Below are positions 1 to 5,763 of a stretch of DNA of 5,763 bases, piece by piece. Positions within the stretch are counted from its first letter, which is position 1; every line of letters starts with the position of its first letter. The notes under the pieces were generated by a model that saw nothing but the letters and a program-made list of their open reading frames with translations, searched no databases and was not told where the DNA came from. Both the position numbers and the translations under genes were made by a program. Source of the stretch: CAYRIY01 sp964424335 (lineage in GTDB: Bacteria > Bacillota > Limnochordia > DTU080 > RSA5); NCBI GenBank assembly GCA_964424335.1, contig CAYRIY010000157.1, positions 1 through 5,763 on the forward strand, read 5' to 3'.

Positions 1-1
1 C

Positions 2-1633
2 GTTCTCCAGACCCGCAGCGGCAAGCGCACCGCCCCGGCCGCCGTACGAATTGCCGTAGAGATGGTGAAAGAGGGGCTGATCGACGAGAAGACCGCCGTC
101 ACTCGCGTCGAGGCGGGTCAGCTCGACCAACTCCTACACCCCAACATCAGCCCAAGCGCTCGCGCGAACGCTCAAGTCTTGACGGAAGGGATCGCGGCAA
201 GCCCTGGAGCCGCCGTCGGTCGAGTCGTCTTCACCGCTGATGACGCCGAAGCGTGGGCGGCAAAAGGCGAAACGGTCATCCTCGTGCGCGCCGAGACCTC
301 GCCTGAGGACATCGGTGGCATGGACGCCGCAAGGGGGATCCTGACCTCTCGTGGAGGCAAGACATCGCACGCAGCCGTGGTGGCCCGCGGCATGGGCAAG
401 TGTTGCGTGGCGGGCGCCGGCGATGTCCGCATCAACGAGCAGGAGAAGTACTTCGTCGTAAACGGCGAAACCGTCCGAGAGGGCGACTGGATCACCATGG
501 ACGGCAGCACGGGAGAGGTGTTCAAGGGCAAGCTCGATCTCGTTGATCCCGAGGTGTCGGGCGACTTCGCACAGCTCATGGAGTGGGCGGACAAGTACCG
601 CACCCTCAAAGTGCGCACGAACGCCGACACGCCTGCCGATGCCGCCAAGGCGCGTGAGTTTGGCGCGGAAGGTATTGGCCTTTGCCGCACGGAGCACATG
701 TTCTTTGGCGAGGAGCGGATCTTGGCCGTGCGCGAGATGATTCTCGCGGAAGATACCGAGAGCCGCAAGAAAGCATTGGCAAAGCTCCTCCCATATCAAA
801 GGGACGACTTTTACGGGATCTTCAAGGCGATGGAGGGCTTGCCCGTCACCATTCGCTTGCTCGACCCGCCGCTCCATGAGTTCTTGCCTCACGACGCGCA
901 AACCGTAAAGCAGGTTGCCGACGACCTTGGCGTCTCGGTCGAAGCAGTGCAAAACCGCGTGCGCGAACTGAGCGAGTTCAACCCAATGCTTGGCCACCGA
1001 GGCGTACGCGTCGGCATCACCTATCCTGAGATTTATGAAATGCAGTGCCGCGCCATCTTTGAGGCAGCGACAAGACTTGCGAAAGAAGGCCAGACGGTCG
1101 TTCCCGAGGTCATGATTCCGCTTGTCGGCACAAAGCGCGAGTTGCAGGATATGAAGGAAGTCTGCGTCAATGCCGCCGAGGCCGTCATGAGCGAAGCGGG
1201 CGTGCGTGTCGAGTACCAAGTTGGAACCATGATCGAGGTGCCTCGCGCCGCGCTTCTCGCAGATGAGATCGCACAGGAGGCCGACTTCTTCTCCTTCGGC
1301 ACCAACGACCTCACTCAGATGACCTTTGGGTATAGCCGAGACGACGCCGGCACGTTCCTTGGCGACTACTTGGACCTCGGGATCTTGGAGAAGGATCCTT
1401 TCGAGAGCCTCGATCAGGATGGCGTCGGTCAACTTGTCGCAATTGGCGTCGAGCGAGGTCGTTCGACGAAGCCCAGTCTGAAGCTTGGCATCTGCGGAGA
1501 GCACGGTGGCGACCCGTCTTCCGTGAAGTTCTGCCATCGCACCGGACTCGACTACGTGAGTTGCTCGCCCTTTAGGGTTCCGATCGCTCGGTTGGCAGCA
1601 GCGCAAGCCAACATCGAATCCTCGCAAGCGTAA
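2..1633 (+). CDS. ppdK: Pyruvate, phosphate dikinase, C-terminal part (5' end outside window)
   Basis: This cytosolic enzyme interconverts pyruvate, ATP and phosphate with PEP, AMP and pyrophosphate. The reading frame is open from base 2, with family-typical sequence before the first internal ATG (62), so the gene is cut by the window edge. 543 residues are visible. The family is usually about 880 aa, so the N-terminal ATP-grasp nucleotide-binding domain (roughly 330 residues) is missing from view. Visible residues about 55-150 form the swivelling phosphohistidine domain, with the signature GGKTSHAAVVARGMGK. The catalytic His is residue 123 (bases 368-370), and the Thr two residues before it (121) is the known regulatory phosphorylation position in this family. 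Residues about 185-535 form the PEP/pyruvate-binding barrel. It shows Arg285 (TIRLLDPPLHEFLP), Arg333 (GHRG), Glu412, Asn435-Asp436 (GTNDLTQ) and catalytic Cys498 (GICGEHGG, bases 1493-1495). All expected active-site residues are present. A hairpin terminator follows the stop. PPDK is preferred over PEP synthase or PTS enzyme I because of the GICGEHGGDP and LHEFLP motifs. Confidence 0.97.
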   Translation, partial: VLQTRSGKRTAPAAVRIAVEMVKEGLIDEKTAVTRVEAGQLDQLLHPNISPSARANAQVLTEGIAASPGAAVGRVVFTADDAEAWAAKGETVILVRAETSPEDIGGMDAARGILTSRGGKTSHAAVVARGMGKCCVAGAGDVRINEQEKYFVVNGETVREGDWITMDGSTGEVFKGKLDLVDPEVSGDFAQLMEWADKYRTLKVRTNADTPADAAKAREFGAEGIGLCRTEHMFFGEERILAVREMILAEDTESRKKALAKLLPYQRDDFYGIFKAMEGLPVTIRLLDPPLHEFLPHDAQTVKQVADDLGVSVEAVQNRVRELSEFNPMLGHRGVRVGITYPEIYEMQCRAIFEAATRLAKEGQTVVPEVMIPLVGTKRELQDMKEVCVNAAEAVMSEAGVRVEYQVGTMIEVPRAALLADEIAQEADFFSFGTNDLTQMTFGYSRDDAGTFLGDYLDLGILEKDPFESLDQDGVGQLVAIGVERGRSTKPSLKLGICGEHGGDPSSVKFCHRTGLDYVSCSPFRVPIARLAAAQANIESSQA

Positions 1634-1694
1634 CGTAAGACCGGGGATTCGGGGGTTACAAAAACGAGCAATCGATCAGCACCATGAGAAGTTG

Positions 1695-1734
1695 GGGCCG
1701 GCGCGAACGATGGTTTTAGCGCCGGCCCTTATTT
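1695..1734 (+). terminator. Rho-independent terminator after ppdK
   Basis: A perfect 10-bp GC-rich stem is formed by bases 1695-1704 (GGGCCGGCGC) and 1719-1728 (GCGCCGGCCC), followed by TTATTT. The 14-nt loop can form a small inner helix (AAC 1706-1708 with GTT 1713-1715). It lies 61 nt after the ppdK stop and about 100 nt before dnaG, so it most likely ends ppdK transcription. The T tail is interrupted by one A. The opposite strand has no T-run, so termination should be one-directional. Confidence 0.8.
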
Positions 1735-1821
1735 GCGTTCGATGCGAACATTTGTGTGGACACTCGGGTGTGGGCGCGAGAAGGATCTGGTGGCGACTTG
1801 TTGAAGTCTGTTGGCGAGACT
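1735..1821 (+). promoter_or_regulatory. Leader and presumed promoter region of dnaG-rpoD
   Basis: This is the gap between the ppdK terminator and the dnaG ribosome binding site. The dnaG-rpoD promoter would be expected here because the terminator isolates it from ppdK. No convincing TTGACA-17-TATAAT pair is visible. The region holds the short inverted repeat GTTCG-ATG-CGAAC (1737-1749), overlapped by CGAACATTTGTGTG (1745-1758), which partly resembles Gram-positive-type LexA operators (CGAAC-N4-GTTCG). The promoter role is inferred from position only. Confidence 0.35.
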
Positions 1822-1828
1822 GAGGTGA
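1822..1828 (+). promoter_or_regulatory. Ribosome binding site of dnaG (decides start)
   Basis: GAGGTGA lies 6 nt before the ATG at 1835, a usual spacing. It is only 3 nt from the in-frame TTG at 1832, which is too close. This supports ATG 1835 as the start. It is a moderate match to the Shine-Dalgarno consensus, weaker than the one before rpoD. Confidence 0.65.
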
Positions 1829-1834
1829 TTTTTG

Positions 1835-3676
1835 ATGTCTCGATTGCCCGATCACGTCATTGACGAAGTTCGCGCCCGGATCGACATCGTGGACGTAGTA
1901 TCCGACCGCGTGAAGCTGCAACGATCGGGCCAGCGGTACAAAGGGCTCTGCCCCTTTCATACTGAGAAGACTCCGTCGTTCCACGTCGACCCTGAAAAGC
2001 AGTTGTACCACTGCTTTGGTTGCCAGGCCGGCGGAGACGTGTTCCGCTTTGTAATGGACCTTGAGAAGGCGACATTCGGAGAGGCGCTTAGAAAGCTCGC
2101 AGAGCGCGCCAACGTTCCGATCGAGTCTTTGGCTCAGTCACCCGAAGAGGCCCGCCGGGCAAAAGAGCGCGACTCTTTGTACAAGGTAAATGAGTTGGCT
2201 GCGACGTACTTCGTCAAATGCCTCTTTTCACGCAAAGGTGAGCGCGCCCGGACGTATTTGAAAGATCGGGGCTTAACGGAGAAGTCTGTCCGCGCCTTTC
2301 GGCTCGGGTACGCGCTACCGGATTGGCACGATCTTGAAAGTTACTTGAAGGATCAAGGGATCGAGCCGGAGCTTGCCCATAAAGCCGGGGTTCTTGGCAA
2401 GAGCGCTCGTGGCTACTACGACTGGATGCGAGACCGAGTGGTGTTTCCTATTACGGATCACCAGGGGCGAGTCGTCGGATTCGGTGGGCGCACGATCAGC
2501 GGCGACCAAGTGAAATACGTCAATTCACCGGAGTCCCCGATCTTCTCCAAGCGTAAAAACCTGTACGGTTTAAATGTGGCGAGGGAGGCCTTTCGGCAAA
2601 GTGATCGAGTCGTCATCGTCGAAGGGTACATGGACGTGGTGGGCCTGTACGAAAAGGGGTTTGGGCCGGCCGTAGCGTCCTTGGGCACGGCGTTTACGGA
2701 GGATCAGGCAAGGCTGATCAAGCGTTTTGCCAAAGAGACGATCCTGGCTTACGACGCTGACGTGGCGGGCGCTGCCGCTACGTTGCGGGGCCTTGACATC
2801 CTCGAAAAAGAGGGCCTTGTCGTTCGGGTCGTTCGATTGCCGCAAGGAGAAGATCCGGATTCGTATGTGCGGAGCCGAGGCCTGAGCGCATTTGAAAGAT
2901 GCGTCGATCAGGCGGTCTCGTTGATTCAGTACAAAATCGATGAGGCGCTGCGTGGAATTAGTGTCGAAAGCGTCGAGGGCAGGGTGCAGGCGACAAAGAG
3001 CATTCTTCCAATCTTGGCGGGAATCGAGAGCCCCGTGGCTAGGGAAGGCTACACGAATCAGTTGGCTTCTCGATTGGGAGTAACCCCCGAGGCGCTAGCC
3101 GAAGAACTTTACCAGCATCTCCGAGGCCCGAACAAAGAGGCTCGGCATAATTTGTCAATAGGACGTTATACTAATAGGGATCTGCGCCCAGAAGTCTCGC
3201 CGAGAAAGGCGGCGAGTCCGAAACGTAGGATTGACAGGGCATTGTTTTGGGCCGAACGCGACCTTCTTGCATATGTATTGCGGGAGCCCGAGAAGGCGAG
3301 CGAAGTGGCACGACAATTAGGTACATCGCCTTTTAGCACGGAAACGTATAACTCTATCTTTCGATTGTGTGTGGCGCAAGGTGAGCGACGGGTGGTTGAC
3401 GAACCATTGACAAGTCAAATTGAAGATCCCGAGCTCGCTCGGACGGCCAGGTCATTGCTCAACCTTGCGAGTGGGCCCGCGGGGCCAATAGATGATTATG
3501 TGCGAAGGGTCGGAACGGAGAAGCTCCGGAGTCGAGTGAAAGGTTTGGAACAGAAATTGACCCATTTATTGCAAGAAGACCACGTGAGCCCCACAGGGAT
3601 CAGCCAGTTGGTAACGGAGTACAAACGGTTGCGCGACGAGGTTCACAAGCGCGGCGGGCGTCCCAAAGCGTCGTAG
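1835..3676 (+). CDS. dnaG: DNA primase DnaG
   Basis: DnaG makes the short RNA primers for Okazaki fragments and for replication start, working with the replicative helicase at the fork. The 613-aa length is normal for the family. Numbering is from ATG 1835; a TTG three bases upstream would add one residue, but the ribosome binding site favours the ATG. The N-terminal CHC2 zinc finger has Cys39, His42, Cys60 and Cys63 (CPFH and CFGC motifs; bases 1949-2023). The RNA polymerase-like core follows, with RLGYALPDW and MRDRVVFPI-GRVVGFGGR at about 155-219. The Toprim domain has the catalytic Glu263 in EGYMDVV (bases 2621-2641) and the metal-binding pair Asp307 and Asp309 in LAYDADVAG. After about residue 430 a poorly conserved linker leads to a helical C-terminal domain, expected by family to bind the DnaB-type helicase. 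The stop lies 20 nt before the rpoD start, so the two genes are probably co-transcribed. The gene uses TTA, CTA and TCA codons much more than ppdK or rpoD, and its last third looks more AT-rich. Confidence 0.98.
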   Translation: MSRLPDHVIDEVRARIDIVDVVSDRVKLQRSGQRYKGLCPFHTEKTPSFHVDPEKQLYHCFGCQAGGDVFRFVMDLEKATFGEALRKLAERANVPIESLAQSPEEARRAKERDSLYKVNELAATYFVKCLFSRKGERARTYLKDRGLTEKSVRAFRLGYALPDWHDLESYLKDQGIEPELAHKAGVLGKSARGYYDWMRDRVVFPITDHQGRVVGFGGRTISGDQVKYVNSPESPIFSKRKNLYGLNVAREAFRQSDRVVIVEGYMDVVGLYEKGFGPAVASLGTAFTEDQARLIKRFAKETILAYDADVAGAAATLRGLDILEKEGLVVRVVRLPQGEDPDSYVRSRGLSAFERCVDQAVSLIQYKIDEALRGISVESVEGRVQATKSILPILAGIESPVAREGYTNQLASRLGVTPEALAEELYQHLRGPNKEARHNLSIGRYTNRDLRPEVSPRKAASPKRRIDRALFWAERDLLAYVLREPEKASEVARQLGTSPFSTETYNSIFRLCVAQGERRVVDEPLTSQIEDPELARTARSLLNLASGPAGPIDDYVRRVGTEKLRSRVKGLEQKLTHLLQEDHVSPTGISQLVTEYKRLRDEVHKRGGRPKAS

Positions 3677-3680
3677 CGGA

Positions 3681-3687
3681 AAGGAGG
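3681..3687 (+). promoter_or_regulatory. Strong ribosome binding site of rpoD (decides start)
   Basis: AAGGAGG is a full Shine-Dalgarno match 9 nt before the ATG at 3697. The alternative in-frame GTG at 3688 touches the site directly and could not use it. This sets the rpoD start at 3697. The site lies entirely within the 20-nt gap after the dnaG stop. Confidence 0.85.
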
Positions 3688-3696
3688 GTGAAGGCA

Positions 3697-4809
3697 ATGG
3701 CTGGCAAGGAAGAGATCGTCGAGAGTGAAGGCTTGAAGGAACTTCTCGAAAAGGGCAAGCGGCAGGGGAATCTCACGTACAATGAGATTATGGACGCCCT
3801 ACAAGACGTCGACCTGACCACCGATCAGATCGACGAGATTTACGAACGGTTTACAAATCAGGGGATCGACATCGTTCCTGACGGGTCCGAGAACGGCACG
3901 GCCGAGTCGCACAAAGAGGTAGAAGAGGATCACGATCACGATGACGAAGCCGATCTTGATATGTCGATACCGGAAGGAATTGGGCTCGACGACCCGGTTC
4001 GGATGTATCTCAAGGAGATCGGCCGCGTGCCGCTCCTCACCGCTGAAGAAGAAGTGGAGCTCGCCAAAAGGATCGAGCAAGGCGACGAAGTTGCAAAGAG
4101 GCGGCTCGCGGAGGCAAACCTGCGCCTCGTCGTCAGCATCGCAAAGCGTTATGTCGGCCGGGGCATGTTGTTTCTCGACTTGATTCAAGAGGGCAATCTT
4201 GGGCTGATCAAGGCTGTCGAGAAATTCGATTTTCGCAAAGGCTTTAAGTTTAGCACGTATGCCACATGGTGGATTCGGCAGGCCATCACGCGAGCCATTG
4301 CCGACCAGGCTCGCACGATTCGGATTCCGGTCCACATGGTCGAGACGATCAACAAGCTCATCCGAATCTCGCGGCAACTCCTCCAAGAACTTGGAAGGGA
4401 ACCGACGCCCGAAGAGATCGCAGCCGAGATGGAGCTTTCGGTTGAGCGAGTGAGGGAGATCATGAAGATCGCCCAAGAGCCTGTCTCCCTTGAGACTCCG
4501 ATCGGCGAGGAAGAGGATAGCCACCTTGGCGACTTCATCGAAGACCAGGACGCTCCGGCGCCCGCGGAAGAAGCATCTTTTCAGATGCTCAAAGAGCAGC
4601 TCGAGGATGTGCTCGACACCCTCACGCCTCGGGAGGAGAAGGTGCTGCGGCTCCGATTTGGCTTGGACGACGGACGAAGCCGGACCCTGGAGGAAGTTGG
4701 TCAAGTATTTGGCGTGACGCGGGAGCGCATCCGACAGATCGAGGCGAAGGCCTTGCGGAAACTGCGACACCCAAGTCGGAGCAAGAAGCTAAAAGACTTC
4801 TTGGACTAA
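3697..4809 (+). CDS. rpoD: Primary (housekeeping) sigma-70 factor RpoD/SigA
   Basis: This subunit directs RNA polymerase core to housekeeping promoters. The 370-aa length fits the short SigA type found in Firmicutes and relatives, without the long non-conserved insert of proteobacterial RpoD. Numbering is from ATG 3697. Residues about 6-60 are a region 1.1-like segment. Residues about 70-90 are an acidic linker with a DHDHDD stretch. Region 1.2 starts at about 98 (DDPVRMYLKEIGRVPLLT). Region 2 (about 135-215) includes LRLVVSIAKRYVGRGM, DLIQEGNLGLIKAVEKFD and the melting/-10 segment YATWWIRQAITRAIADQART. There Gln195 and Thr198 match the residues that read the -10 element in studied sigma factors. 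Region 3 is about 216-290, with the region 3.2 acidic finger near LGDFIEDQDAP. Region 4 (about 305-370) ends in the helix-turn-helix VTRERIRQIEAKALRKLRHP that reads the -35 element. Conservation of all regions marks it as the essential primary sigma rather than an alternative one. It is translated downstream of dnaG in the same operon. Confidence 0.98.
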   Translation: MAGKEEIVESEGLKELLEKGKRQGNLTYNEIMDALQDVDLTTDQIDEIYERFTNQGIDIVPDGSENGTAESHKEVEEDHDHDDEADLDMSIPEGIGLDDPVRMYLKEIGRVPLLTAEEEVELAKRIEQGDEVAKRRLAEANLRLVVSIAKRYVGRGMLFLDLIQEGNLGLIKAVEKFDFRKGFKFSTYATWWIRQAITRAIADQARTIRIPVHMVETINKLIRISRQLLQELGREPTPEEIAAEMELSVERVREIMKIAQEPVSLETPIGEEEDSHLGDFIEDQDAPAPAEEASFQMLKEQLEDVLDTLTPREEKVLRLRFGLDDGRSRTLEEVGQVFGVTRERIRQIEAKALRKLRHPSRSKKLKDFLD

Positions 4810-4850
4810 AAATCGCTTGATCACGTGCATACGGGTTACAGCGACTCTAG

Positions 4851-4880
4851 AGCCGTCGGCGCATTTGTCGGCGGCTTTTT
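4851..4880 (+). terminator. Rho-independent terminator after rpoD
   Basis: A 10-bp stem pairs 4851-4860 with 4867-4876 (AGCCGTCGGC with GTCGGCGGCT, two G-U pairs), closing a 6-nt loop. A T-run follows at 4876-4880. It begins 41 nt after the rpoD stop. It is a textbook intrinsic terminator and should separate the dnaG-rpoD operon from the MBL gene. Confidence 0.9.
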
Positions 4881-4962
4881 GCGTGGCGCTCAGATTTCCC
4901 CAGCGGCTCAAGCGACGAAGCCCCGCCAAAAGGCGCCGCACATGATCCGAGACCACAGCGTC

Positions 4963-4970
4963 GAGGAGGT
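4963..4970 (+). promoter_or_regulatory. Possible ribosome binding site of the MBL gene
   Basis: GAGGAGGT is a strong Shine-Dalgarno match, but it sits 12 nt before an in-frame GTG (4983) and 21 nt before the ATG at 4992. The spacing is long for the GTG and too long for the ATG. The only other candidate is the GGAG at 4994-4997, just 3 nt before the ATG at 5001. It may be the real site for a GTG start or a chance purine run. Confidence 0.35.
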
Positions 4971-4991
4971 TGTTTTACCGCCGTGACAGCA

Positions 4992-5763
4992 ATGGAGCGA
5001 ATGCGTGTTGCCTTTTATGGCGTGCGCGGCTCAAGGCCCGTGTCAAGTGAGCGTTTCACGACGTTTGGAGGCAACTCCTCGTGCATAGGCGTCTCGCTCG
5101 GCGAGCTAAATGTCGTCTTGGACGCCGGGTCCGGCATCGCCAACATACCGCGCGCCTTATGGAAGGGCAAAGAGACGCACGTCTTCCTAAGTCACCTACA
5201 CCACGACCACATCGCCGGTCTCATGTTTTACGGCGCGCTCTACGAAGAGGACTGCAAGGTCACGATCCACCTCCCGTTAGAGGTCGAAAAGGGCCCTTTA
5301 GAGGCGTATTGGCGGCCGCCATACTTTCCTATCCCTTTGGGCTCGACGAAGGCGCCTGTAAGGCTCCAGAAAGCGCAGGAGAGCAAGGCAATATCGGCGA
5401 TGGGGCATATGGCGGGGCAAGCGTGCGGCTCCATGGTGGTCGACGCAATGTATATGGGCAAACATGTTCACCCAAGCAGCGGCGTGACGGCCTATCGTAT
5501 CTCCGATGGCCGCAGCGCGCTCGTATACGCCACGGATGTCGAACTTGCCGATGATGCGAGCAAGCAGGCGATCGCAGACTTTGCCAAGGGCGTGGACATG
5601 CTTATTCTTGACGCCCACTTTACCGATGAGGAGTACCAAACGTATTCCGGATGGGGGCATAACTCAGTAGGGATGGCGATCCAGGTGGGGGCGATGTCCC
5701 AGTGCCGGCGGCTCATCTTGTTTCATCACCACCCGCACCGAGACGACGAGCAAATGATTCAAT
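4992..5763 (+). CDS. MBL-fold metal-dependent hydrolase (3' end outside window)
   Basis: The frame stays open from here to the window edge, giving 257 visible residues; the protein is cut at its C-terminal end. It belongs to the metallo-beta-lactamase superfamily, in the phosphodiesterase-like (Lactamase_B_2 / PhnP-like) branch. This is recognised from the N-terminal FYGVRGSRPV and FGGNSSCIGV segments. The metal site is complete: SHLHHDHIAG gives His68, His70, Asp72 and His73 (bases 5193-5210), His160 lies in HVHPSSG, Asp182 in VYATDVE, and the last His in LFHHHP (245-247). PYFPIPLG at about 110-117 is also typical of this branch. No signal peptide is seen, so it is probably cytosolic. The substrate is unknown; phosphodiester or cyclic nucleotide hydrolysis is a family-level guess. 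The start is uncertain among GTG 4983, ATG 4992 and ATG 5001, since homologues usually begin close to the MRVAFYG segment. It follows the rpoD terminator, so it is probably its own transcription unit. Its TTA/CTA/TCA content is the highest of the four genes. Confidence 0.9.
   Translation, partial: MERMRVAFYGVRGSRPVSSERFTTFGGNSSCIGVSLGELNVVLDAGSGIANIPRALWKGKETHVFLSHLHHDHIAGLMFYGALYEEDCKVTIHLPLEVEKGPLEAYWRPPYFPIPLGSTKAPVRLQKAQESKAISAMGHMAGQACGSMVVDAMYMGKHVHPSSGVTAYRISDGRSALVYATDVELADDASKQAIADFAKGVDMLILDAHFTDEEYQTYSGWGHNSVGMAIQVGAMSQCRRLILFHHHPHRDDEQMIQ

Noticed and set aside
134..1627. A 497-codon open frame on the minus strand opposite ppdK
   Set aside because: It is in exact codon register with ppdK and exists because ppdK uses no TTA, CTA or TCA codons there. 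Its translation resembles no known protein, while ppdK is clearly conserved.
3152..3172. TTGTCA and TATACT inside dnaG as a possible internal promoter for rpoD
   Set aside because: The elements are only 9 nt apart, too close for a sigma-70 promoter, and there is no TG extension before TATACT. An AT-rich linker can give this by chance.
3231..3236. A perfect TTGACA inside dnaG
   Set aside because: No -10-like hexamer lies 16-18 nt downstream; that stretch is GC-rich.
3799..4770. A 323-codon open frame on the minus strand opposite rpoD
   Set aside because: Same cause: it is in register with rpoD and bounded by the CTA codon at 3799. The + strand product is an unmistakable sigma factor.
1653..4840. 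GGGTTACA occurring both after ppdK (1653-1660) and after rpoD (4833-4840), each between stop codon and terminator
   Set aside because: An 8-base match in a window of this size is expected by chance, and the flanking bases do not continue the similarity.
5081..5554. A 157-codon + strand open frame inside the MBL gene
   Set aside because: It is Arg-rich with no recognisable motif and overlaps the MBL frame, which carries the full metal-binding signature.

Overview
The window holds the 3' part of a pyruvate phosphate dikinase gene (ppdK), a complete primase gene (dnaG), a complete primary sigma factor gene (rpoD/sigA) and the 5' part of a metallo-beta-lactamase (MBL) fold hydrolase gene. All four lie on the + strand and are densely packed. 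No RNA gene, mobile element, CRISPR array or phage gene was seen. The sequence looks like ordinary core chromosome of a moderately GC-rich bacterium. The dnaG-rpoD pair without a visible rpsU, the short sigma factor (about 370 aa, no long insert between regions 1.2 and 2) and the adjacent ppdK resemble Terrabacteria-type arrangements (Firmicutes, Armatimonadota, Chloroflexi and relatives). The phylum cannot be fixed from the sequence alone.

Layout: ppdK runs in from the left edge and stops at 1633. A strong hairpin with a T-rich tail (1695-1734) closes it. About 100 nt of leader (1735-1834) separates this from dnaG (1835-3676). After 20 nt containing a perfect Shine-Dalgarno comes rpoD (3697-4809), closed by a second hairpin terminator with a T-run (4851-4880). 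About 110 nt later an MBL-fold hydrolase gene begins (start probably 4992) and runs off the right edge.

Functionally, dnaG-rpoD is a reduced form of the macromolecular synthesis operon, linking initiation of replication primers to housekeeping transcription. The two ends are closed by terminators, so ppdK (PEP/pyruvate interconversion) and the MBL gene are probably separate transcription units. All four proteins keep their key catalytic or binding residues as far as the window shows them.

No undescribed system was found. The points most worth a second look are a sharp codon-choice contrast (TTA, CTA and TCA are nearly absent from ppdK and rpoD but common in dnaG and the MBL gene), a translation-initiation contrast inside the dnaG-rpoD operon, and weak LexA-like CGAAC/GTTCG elements in the leader before dnaG.
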